From a virus, in the IMG/VR virus record IMGVR_UViG_3300006853_000555, positions 36,569 to 100,568 of that record: a stretch of 64,000 nucleotides of DNA. The stretch is one strand, 5' to 3'. A model generated the notes under the pieces. It saw nothing but the letters and a program-made list of their open reading frames with translations. It did not search any database and was not told the DNA's origin. The first letter of the stretch is position 1, and every line of letters starts with the position of its first letter. The position numbers were made by a program, and so were the translations under genes. Shown here piece by piece: positions 55,447 through 61,008 of this stretch.

Positions 55447-56633
55447 AATGGTCACCGCAACAGGACGCGGCCCTCATAGCCTTCCGGGATTGGTTCGCGG
55501 CGGGCGAGGAGCAGGTGTTCTGCTTATTCGGTTATGCTGGCACGGGGAAGACGACGCTCGCCATTGAGCTGACCCAGTCCGTTGAGGGTCGAGTGATTTT
55601 CGGTGCCTTTACCGGGAAGGCAGCGTCCGTGATGCGGAAGAAGGGCTGTAGCGGCGCCCAGACCTTGCATAGCCTCCTCTACAATGCCAAGGCGGCCAGC
55701 AAGAAGCGCATCCTAGAGCTCGAGGAAGAACGGGCCAATCTGCTCGCGGCTGAGGAGATCGACACCAAAGCCCTCCAAACTTGTGAAAAGGCGCTGCTGC
55801 AGGCGAAGCGCAACGCCAATAAGCCGGACTGGGAGCTCAACCCCTATAGTGACGCGCGCGACGCTAAGCTGATTGTGGTGGACGAAGTCTCCATGGTGGA
55901 CGCGCGGCTCGGCGAAGACCTTAAGAGCTTCGGCAAGCCGATCCTCGTGCTCGGCGATCCGGCGCAGCTGCCGCCTGTAAACGGCCTGGGTTATTTCAAT
56001 ACGCCGAGCCCGCATGTCATGCTTACGGAAGTTCATCGTCACGCCCTGGACAATCCGGTATTGGCCATGGCTACGTTGGTCCGGGAGGGCAAGAAGCTGG
56101 CCCAGGGGACGTATGGCGAGAGTGCTGTAATTAAGAAGGCGGCCCTGCAAGGCGGCGAGACGCTGGATTATGATCAGGTGCTGGTCGGCCGGAATAAGAC
56201 GCGCCAGGCGGCCAATCAGGCGATGCGGCGCCGGATGGGCTATGAAGGCACCTATCCGCTCGCCGGGGAGCGCGTCGTGTGCCTGCGCAATAACAAGGAA
56301 AAGGGGCTGCTTAATGGCACGCTCTGGACCGTTGAGGAGTGCAGCGGCGATATCAACTCACTCGAGCTGAAAGTGCGCCCGGAGGAAGGGGGCGAGGCTG
56401 TAGAAACGCTCGCTTATTCCGAGCCTTTCCGCTATGAGGACGCGCCGCGTTGGGGCAGCGGCGGCTTGGACGAATTTACCTATGGCTATGCGCTCACTGC
56501 GCATAAGGCGCAGGGTTCGGAGTGGCCCCGCGTTTATATCGTGGATGAGTCCGAAATTGCCCGCGGTGATGCGGCGCGGTGGCTGTATACCGCGATCACC
56601 CGTGCTTCGGAGAAGCTACTCTTGGTGCAATAA
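55443..56633 (+). CDS. RecD/Dda-like SF1B DNA helicase
   Basis: 396 residues. Walker A GYAGTGKTT (30-38), Ia GAFTGKAASVMRKKG, Walker B VVDEVSMVD, III LVLGDPAQLPPV, IV/V GERVVCLRNNK and VI YGYALTAHKAQGSEW with YTAITRASEKLLLV. Length and order match T4 Dda-type 5'-3' helicases. These remove protein roadblocks and support replication and recombination. A charged insert at about 90-130 (RILELEEERANLLAAEE) lies at the pin position. Coupled upstream by ATGA; the next gene starts at its stop (TAATG). Confidence 0.9.
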   Translation: MKWSPQQDAALIAFRDWFAAGEEQVFCLFGYAGTGKTTLAIELTQSVEGRVIFGAFTGKAASVMRKKGCSGAQTLHSLLYNAKAASKKRILELEEERANLLAAEEIDTKALQTCEKALLQAKRNANKPDWELNPYSDARDAKLIVVDEVSMVDARLGEDLKSFGKPILVLGDPAQLPPVNGLGYFNTPSPHVMLTEVHRHALDNPVLAMATLVREGKKLAQGTYGESAVIKKAALQGGETLDYDQVLVGRNKTRQAANQAMRRRMGYEGTYPLAGERVVCLRNNKEKGLLNGTLWTVEECSGDINSLELKVRPEEGGEAVETLAYSEPFRYEDAPRWGSGGLDEFTYGYALTAHKAQGSEWPRVYIVDESEIARGDAARWLYTAITRASEKLLLVQ

Positions 56634-57175
56634 TGCAGGGTTATTCTACAAAACCTTGCCCAGAATGCGGCGGGCCGATGAAGTTCTTCTCCGGCCCGCG
56701 TTGTATTACCTGCCAACGTGCTGCGGATACAATCAAAAATGCGGATTATCGGCGTCGGCAACGTGAGAAGAAGCTGGCGGCCGGTTGGGTGCCGCGGCGA
56801 TGGCCTTGGACGGCGTGGAGCGCCGAAGAACTTCTTCGCCTCGAGGAAGCCGCGGAAGCGGGCTTAACTTGTACGGGTGCCGCTTTTTATGTCGGCACTT
56901 ACCGAACACCCTCAGCCTGTAAGGCAATGGCTCAGAATTACGCTTTCCGCGGCTTATACGACGACCTCCGCGAGCGGAAGCCTTCCCGGCCGCTCAGCGC
57001 GCGCCGCAAGTGGACTCCGGAGCGCCTAGAGCGGCTCTACCGTGCCGTTTTCCTCTACGGCCCGAGGGAAGGGGCTCGGCGTGCGGGTGAGGGCGAGTGC
57101 GCTGCCCTGGGCGCCCTACACCGTTATCCCATGCCAAGACATTTCCGCATTTCCGAAGCGGAAAAAGCTGGGTAA
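56633..57175 (+). CDS. Zinc-ribbon protein with SANT/Myb-like helical domains
   Basis: 180 residues from the ATG at 56633 (TAATG overlap with the helicase). KPCPECGGPMKFFSGPRCIT followed by C gives a C-x2-C...C-x2-C zinc ribbon. WTAWSAEELLRLEEAAEAGL and WTPERLERLYRAVFLYGPRE resemble two small Trp-containing helical repeats of the SANT/Myb type. Likely DNA binding and possibly a regulator; no named family. It is the last gene before the tRNA array. Confidence 0.6.
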   Translation: MQGYSTKPCPECGGPMKFFSGPRCITCQRAADTIKNADYRRRQREKKLAAGWVPRRWPWTAWSAEELLRLEEAAEAGLTCTGAAFYVGTYRTPSACKAMAQNYAFRGLYDDLRERKPSRPLSARRKWTPERLERLYRAVFLYGPREGARRAGEGECAALGALHRYPMPRHFRISEAEKAG

Positions 57176-57376
57176 CTTCGTTTCAGGAATGGGTCCAGTG
57201 ATACTACGGAGTGATCGCCGTTAAAGCTGGCTGGCAACAACACTGAAGACGCTAGGCGGGGGATTTGCGACGGACTCGCCCCGTAAGTCTATGTATCAGT
57301 TGCGCTGGTAGGGGATGCCACGCCGTCGTCGTGGTGTTCGTTGGCCGTAAGAGGCTACCCATTCCGCCCTTTTATA
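57176..57376. other. 201-nt gap before the tRNA array
   Basis: No trusted gene. There is a GC-rich hairpin-prone stretch (GGCGGGGG...CGCCCC, about 57254-57284) and CCACGCC/GTCGTGG segments. It may be leader for the tRNA transcript. Confidence 0.4.
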
Positions 57377-57450
57377 GGAATGGTGGCAGAATAGTTATGC
57401 GGCGGCCTGCAAAGCCGTGGAAGCGGGTGCAAGTCCCGTCCATTTCTCCA
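57377..57450 (+). tRNA. tRNA-Cys(GCA)
   Basis: Acceptor GGAATGG/CCATTTC, D-stem GCA/TGC, anticodon stem GCGGC/GCCGT with loop CTGCAAA (anticodon GCA) and T-arm CGGG-TGCAAGT-CCCG. Discriminator U and encoded CCA fit bacterial tRNA-Cys. Confidence 0.85.
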
Positions 57451-57453
57451 ATT

Positions 57454-57530
57454 GGTCCCTTCGTCTAGCGGTCCAGGATATTGGACTTTCACTCCAAAGG
57501 TCGCGGGTTCGAATCCCGCAGGGATCACCA
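57454..57530 (+). tRNA. tRNA-Glu(TTC)
   Basis: Acceptor GGTCCCT/AGGGATC, anticodon stem TTGGA/TCCAA with loop CTTTCAC (anticodon TTC), T-arm GCGGG-TTCGAAT-CCCGC, discriminator A and encoded CCA. Three bases after tRNA-Cys. Confidence 0.85.
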
Positions 57531-57535
57531 CTTAA

Positions 57536-57940
57536 ATGCGTAAACCTGAAGATTTCCAACGTCTTATCGAGGCGAAGTTTCGCGAGCGGCTCTATGAGGG
57601 CCAGACGCCCGGCGATTATATCCGCACAGCGCTCGCTCTGCAAAACGAGGTAATCTCTGAGTATCTTGCTGAAGTCGAACAGGAGCGCGTTTCACGTCAG
57701 CTAGTCGGCGTTGGGTGTTTACGGAGGATGAGTATGCTCACAGGGAAATTCTGGCGCGGCGTGATCCTGACGCCGATATGGCCGCTAATCTGGTTGGAAT
57801 TGGGCTTTGACTTGAGGTATGATGGCCCGTCAGACCTCTGTGGCGGTTGTTGTCAACGGGCCGAGGCGATGGTGCGCTGGTGGCGCGGGCCGGGCCAAGA
57901 CAATTCCGCATTTACGGCGGCGCCGGAGCAGCTAAACTGA
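57536..57940 (+). CDS. Unknown protein within the tRNA array
   Basis: 134 residues starting 5 nt after tRNA-Glu (MRKPEDFQRLIEAKFRERLY). The N-terminus is an acidic helix; LTGKFWRGVILTPIWPLIWL is a hydrophobic patch or TM segment, followed by a small Cys motif (DLCGGCCQRAEAMVRWWRG). The SD is poor. A moderately supported gene; function unknown. Confidence 0.5.
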   Translation: MRKPEDFQRLIEAKFRERLYEGQTPGDYIRTALALQNEVISEYLAEVEQERVSRQLVGVGCLRRMSMLTGKFWRGVILTPIWPLIWLELGFDLRYDGPSDLCGGCCQRAEAMVRWWRGPGQDNSAFTAAPEQLN

Positions 57941-58043
57941 CCCGGCCCGCTACGGCAGGGGGACGGCTCGGATCCGGTTAAAAACTTAAGCCAGCCTCTG
58001 CGGCACGCAGGATAATGCGACCGCGGTCGTAGTGGGTAAGAAT
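57941..58043. other. Short gap in the tRNA array
   Basis: About 100 nt with no gene or complete tRNA. It contains GCTACGGCAGGGGG and GACCGCGGTCGTAG (CCGCGG palindrome). Confidence 0.35.
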
Positions 58044-58119
58044 GCCACGGTAGCTCAGTTGGTAGAGCGCCGGTCTGAAGTACCGGAGGTCGTTAACTCG
58101 AAATTAACCCGTGGTACCA
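58044..58119 (+). tRNA. tRNA-Phe(GAA)
   Basis: Acceptor GCCACGG/CCGTGGT (first pair G-U), D-arm GCTC-AGTTGGTA-GAGC, anticodon stem CCGGT/ACCGG with loop CTGAAGT (anticodon GAA), T-arm GTTAA-CTCGAAA-TTAAC, discriminator A and encoded CCA. Confidence 0.8.
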
Positions 58120-58125
58120 ATTATT

Positions 58126-58200
58126 GCCGGGGTAGCTCAGTGGTAGAGCGTCCTCGTTTACAGGGGAAGGTCGTCGGTTCAACTCCCTCTCCCGGCACCA
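58126..58200 (+). tRNA. tRNA-like gene with anticodon-loop GTTTACA (TTA, or shifted Val TAC)
   Basis: Acceptor GCCGGGG/TCCCGGC with A and encoded CCA, D-arm GCTC-AGTGGTA-GAGC, anticodon stem TCCTC/GGGGA. The seven-base loop GTTTACA puts TTA at 34-36, which would read UAA, but base 37 is C. The T-stem GTCGG/CCCTC has two mismatches. It shares its body with the 58207-58360 gene, whose restored loop reads TAC (Val). It may be a suppressor-type tRNA or a drifting tRNA-Val pseudogene. Confidence 0.45.
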
Positions 58201-58206
58201 AATTTC

Positions 58207-58360
58207 ACTAGGGTAGCTCAGAGGTAGAGCGTCCTCGTTATTCCGTGTAGCTCAGTCCGGTAGAGCGCAGCGCTGATAACGCTGAGGTCGGTGGTTCGAA
58301 CCCATCCACGGAAACCACACATGAGGAAGGTCGTCGGTTCGAATCCCTCTCCTAGTACCA
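58207..58360 (+). tRNA. tRNA-Val(TAC)-like gene split by an internal tRNA-Ile
   Basis: The 5' part (58207-58240) has acceptor ACTAGGG, D-arm and anticodon stem TCCTC-GTTA. The 3' part (58318-58360) has stem GAGGA, the T-arm and acceptor TCCTAGT with A and CCA. Stems pair perfectly across the gap. Between them sits a complete tRNA-Ile. Removing a 79-nt segment would leave loop GTTACAT with anticodon TAC. The T-stem GTCGG/CCCTC has two mismatches, as in the neighbour at 58126. Confidence 0.6.
58241..58317 (+). tRNA. tRNA-Ile(GAT), nested inside the tRNA-Val-like gene
   Basis: Acceptor TTCCGTG/CACGGAA, D-arm GCTC-...-GAGC, anticodon stem CAGCG/CGCTG with loop CTGATAA (anticodon GAT), T-arm GGTGG-TTCGAAC-CCATC, discriminator A and encoded CCA. 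All arms pair, so it is probably functional. It occupies the anticodon loop of the surrounding tRNA. Confidence 0.85.
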
Positions 58361-58363
58361 TTT

Positions 58364-58438
58364 TCCCGTGTAGCATAATGGTAATGCGCCCGGCTGTTAA
58401 CCGGGTGACTGCTGGTTCGAATCCAGCCGCGGGAGCCA
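58364..58438 (+). tRNA. tRNA-Asn(GTT)
   Basis: Acceptor TCCCGTG/CGCGGGA, anticodon stem CCCGG/CCGGG with loop CTGTTAA (anticodon GTT), T-arm GCTGG-TTCGAAT-CCAGC, discriminator G and encoded CCA. All arms pair. Confidence 0.85.
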
Positions 58439-58442
58439 GTTT

Positions 58443-58516
58443 GGACGCGTGGCTAAGTGGTTTAAAGCACTCGACTTTTAATCGAGCGATCGCGGGTTCG
58501 AATCCCGCCGCGTCTT
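58443..58516 (+). tRNA. tRNA-Lys(TTT)
   Basis: Acceptor GGACGCG/CGCGTCT, D-arm with TGGCTAAGTGGTTTAAAGCA, anticodon stem CTCGA/TCGAG with loop CTTTTAA (anticodon TTT), T-arm GCGGG-TTCGAAT-CCCGC. CCA is not encoded; the next tRNA begins two bases later. It could be the acceptor of host CCA-adding enzyme. Confidence 0.8.
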
Positions 58517-58517
58517 C

Positions 58518-58591
58518 TCCCCCTTCGTCTAGTGGTAGGACACAAGGCTTTGGACTTTGAGACTGAGGTTCGAATCCTCGAGGGGGAACCA
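58518..58591 (+). tRNA. tRNA-Gln(TTG)
   Basis: Acceptor TCCCCCT/AGGGGGA, anticodon stem CAAGG/CTTTG with loop CTTTGGA (anticodon TTG), T-arm GAGG-TTCGAAT-CCTC, discriminator A and encoded CCA. Last tRNA of the array. Confidence 0.8.
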
Positions 58592-58597
58592 GAACCA

Positions 58598-58897
58598 GTG
58601 TTGATCTTCCCGTTTTCCGTGTACACAGCGCCCGACGGTCGCTTGGTCGCATATTGCGAGGCGGAAACACTCATGATTACCGTGTTCACGAATAAGAAGG
58701 ACTACGCCTGGAAGTGGCAGATGCTCGTCCTTAGGGCGCGGCTCTATATTGAAAAGCGCCTGCGTTCGCCCCGCGGCGACCGGCTGATCGCCGCCCAGCT
58801 GGGCAACCCTTGGACGGTGCACGCCGATCTCGCTATCGCTGCGTTGCCTTTGGCCACGGCCCGGAAAGCGCTAGTCGACCGGGAGCAGCGGCCATAA
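58598..58897 (+). CDS. Unknown protein directly behind the tRNA array
   Basis: 99 residues from a GTG at 58598, whose SD (GAGGGGG) is the 3' acceptor of tRNA-Gln. LIFPFSVYTAPDGRLVAYCE opens a beta-rich start; ITVFTNKKDYAWKWQMLVLR and LYIEKRLRSPRGDRLI continue. Longer forms would translate through tRNA-Gln and are rejected. Using a tRNA end as SD means tRNA 3' processing would cut off the ribosome site. Function unknown. Confidence 0.55.
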   Translation: MLIFPFSVYTAPDGRLVAYCEAETLMITVFTNKKDYAWKWQMLVLRARLYIEKRLRSPRGDRLIAAQLGNPWTVHADLAIAALPLATARKALVDREQRP

Positions 58898-58907
58898 ACT
58901 AGCCTGG

Positions 58908-59072
58908 CCTATTTGCCGCGCTCGTCGCGACCTGGGACCCTGATGCCGCCGCGTAAAACCCGGCAAGCGCTAAAATTGGGTCGGACCTTGCTTGGCCGAC
59001 ATCGCCGTTAACCGGACCGTATACGTGCGTGAGGCACTCGCAGTAAACGCGGCAAATAGGTTTCACTTTTTC
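58908..59072 (+). ncRNA. Candidate structured RNA/leader enclosed by a 13-bp inverted repeat
   Basis: CCTATTTGCCGCG (58908-58920) and CGCGGCAAATAGG (59048-59060) are perfect complements 127 nt apart. Inside are GTCGG-N11-CCGAC and GTGC-GTGAG-GCAC hairpins. The right arm is followed by UUUCACUUUUU, terminator-like. It lies between the last tRNA-linked gene and the class II RNR. It could be a free RNA, or a leader RNA controlling nrdJ. It does not show a cobalamin-riboswitch B12 box that I can recognise. Confidence 0.5.
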
Positions 59073-59135
59073 GCCTAAAACCCACAATTCTGCACGTACT
59101 TAGCCGCAATCCTGCGTTAAATTAGTTGCCCTACC

Positions 59136-59141
59136 TATAGT
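59136..59141 (+). promoter_or_regulatory. Candidate -10 box of the RNR gene
   Basis: TATAGT, 29 nt before the nrdJ ATG. A TGCGTT 17 nt upstream would be a poor -35. The surrounding region is AT-rich. Confidence 0.35.
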
Positions 59142-59170
59142 GTTTCACCAATTCGGGGGCAGCTAATTCC

Positions 59171-60937
59171 ATGTCGGAATTTAAGTTTGGACCAGTCACG
59201 CCTGCGGCCGACGCCGTGCATGCCGCGAAATATCGCGCGCCATATGAAACCTTCCGCGAAGCCACCAATCGTGTAGCCAGCGCAACGAGCGATAGCTCCC
59301 GCCACTATCACGACCTGCGCGAGATGCTCGGCCTCCAGCGCTTTAGCTTCGCGGGCCGTATCTGGGCGGGCGCGGGCGCCGCGAAGAATGTCACGCTACT
59401 GAACTGCTACCATTCTGGGCCGATCGAGGACAGCCTCTTGGAAGGCGACGGCTCAATCATGAAGCGGCTCACGGAAGCGATGACCACGCTGCGCATGGGC
59501 GGCGGTATTGGCTATAATTTTTCGCTACTGCGCCCGGCCGGGGCGCTGATCAAGAAGCTCGGCAGCCATAGCTGCGGCCCGATGCGGTTTATTGAGATGT
59601 TCGACGCCGCGGGCGGTACGATTTCGTCCTCCGGCGAGCGGCGCGGCGCCCAGATGGGCATGATGCGCATCGATCACCCGGACATCATGGCGTTTATCCG
59701 GTGTAAGCAGGGCCGGGAGAATTACCTGACCCGGTTTAACCTCTCCGTGCAGGTTACTGACGCCTTTATGGAAGCCCTAGCAGCCAAGCGGCCGTTCCAG
59801 CTGAAGCACAACGGCGCCCCGCATGGCGAAGTCGACCCGGAAGAACTCTGGGAGACGATGATGCGTTCCACCTGGGACTGGGGCGATCCGGGCGTGTTCT
59901 TCATCGACCGCGTCAACGCTGATAACAACCTGAATTACTGCGAAGAGATCATCGGCTCTAACCCTTGCGGTGAAGTGCCGTTGCCCGCCTTCGGCTCGTG
60001 CCTGCTGGGCTCGTTCAACCTGGCTAAATATCTGGAACCCACGGCCCTGCGCATTGGCATTAAGGCAACGGAAGACAGCGTTACGGGCCGTCGCTATACA
60101 TTCAATTGGGGTCAGTTCTGCGAAGATATCCCGGTGGTGGTCCGGGCGATGGATAACGTAATCGAAGCTTCCACCTATCCGCTTTATGAGCAGGAGCGGG
60201 AGATGAAGTCGAAGCGCCGGATTGGCCTGGGCTTTACGGGCCTGGCGAATGCGGGCGAAGCTCAGGGCTGGCCGTATGGTTCGCCGCAGTTTGTGGATTT
60301 TGCCGCAAAGGTTACGCAGGTGTTGCGCAACAATGCTTATCGGGCCTCGGCCCAATTGGCGAAGGAGAAAGGCACCTTTCCGCTTTACAACGCTGAGAAA
60401 TTTGCCCGCTCGCGTCATGTTCAAGAATTGGAGGAGGATGTCAAGGCGCTGATTGCCAAGCACGGTATTCGCAACTCGCACTTGCTTTCCATTGCGCCGA
60501 CGGGCACCATCTCGCTGACGATGGACAACGTGAGCTCTGGCCTGGAGCCAGTTTTCCAGCATGAAATGGTGCGCGATATCCGTTTTCCGAGCTCGCCGGA
60601 CCCGGTCCCGACCCGCGTCACCGATTATGGCTTCGGCCAGCTGGACGTGACAGGCCGGACCATCGAGGAGGTTTCGCTGAGGCAGCATGTTGACGTGCTG
60701 AAAGCGGTGAGCAGCGCGGTGGATCAGTCCGTTTCTAAGACGATTAATGTCGGGGCCGATGTCACCTGGGAGCAGTTCCAGAATATTTACCTGGAAGCTT
60801 ATGAGTCGGGTTGCAAGAGCTGCACAACTTTTCGGCCCACAGGTCAGAAAGGCGGCATTCTCAAGAAGGCTGAGGTAAAGCCGGACGAGAATATGCAATG
60901 TATAATCGGCCCGGATGGTCAGCGGGAATGCGCCTAA
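59171..60937 (+). CDS. nrdJ: Class II (adenosylcobalamin-dependent) ribonucleotide reductase
   Basis: 588 residues. LLNCYHSGPIEDSLLEGDGS, TLRMGGGIGYNFSLLRPAGA, SNPCGEVPLPAFGSCLLGSF (finger loop with the N-x-C-x-E catalytic set, about 263), SKRRIGLGFTGLANAGEAQG and APTGTISLTMDNVSSGLEP are the class II hallmarks. The C-terminus carries the redox Cys pairs (GCKSCTTFRP and the final REC). Activity: NDP or NTP to dNDP/dNTP with a cobalamin radical, needing no oxygen and no separate small subunit. It feeds phage DNA synthesis. No SD better than GGGGGC is visible; a structured leader lies upstream. Confidence 0.92.
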   Translation: MSEFKFGPVTPAADAVHAAKYRAPYETFREATNRVASATSDSSRHYHDLREMLGLQRFSFAGRIWAGAGAAKNVTLLNCYHSGPIEDSLLEGDGSIMKRLTEAMTTLRMGGGIGYNFSLLRPAGALIKKLGSHSCGPMRFIEMFDAAGGTISSSGERRGAQMGMMRIDHPDIMAFIRCKQGRENYLTRFNLSVQVTDAFMEALAAKRPFQLKHNGAPHGEVDPEELWETMMRSTWDWGDPGVFFIDRVNADNNLNYCEEIIGSNPCGEVPLPAFGSCLLGSFNLAKYLEPTALRIGIKATEDSVTGRRYTFNWGQFCEDIPVVVRAMDNVIEASTYPLYEQEREMKSKRRIGLGFTGLANAGEAQGWPYGSPQFVDFAAKVTQVLRNNAYRASAQLAKEKGTFPLYNAEKFARSRHVQELEEDVKALIAKHGIRNSHLLSIAPTGTISLTMDNVSSGLEPVFQHEMVRDIRFPSSPDPVPTRVTDYGFGQLDVTGRTIEEVSLRQHVDVLKAVSSAVDQSVSKTINVGADVTWEQFQNIYLEAYESGCKSCTTFRPTGQKGGILKKAEVKPDENMQCIIGPDGQRECA

Positions 60938-60963
60938 GGGGACAGCCCCCTAGTTGAAATTAA

Positions 60964-61008
60964 GGTAACTCTCAACGCCTGGCTCAAACCAGGTAAAGGG
61001 AGTTACCT
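60964..61008 (+). promoter_or_regulatory. SD-sequestering hairpin before the YfaP-like gene
   Basis: GGTAACTC (60964-60971) pairs with GAGTTACC (61000-61007), with an inner CCTGG-CTCAAA-CCAGG. The 3' arm contains the SD AAGGGAG and ends one base before the ATG at 61009. A closed hairpin would hide the ribosome site, suggesting translational control. Confidence 0.65.

Noticed and set aside
58908-59170. Cobalamin riboswitch before the B12-dependent RNR
   Set aside because: I looked for the B12 box and the characteristic junctions and did not find them; only the long inverted repeat is clear.
59777-60898. 373-residue open frame antisense to nrdJ
   Set aside because: Mirror frame of a GC-rich gene; nrdJ on the other strand has full catalytic motifs.
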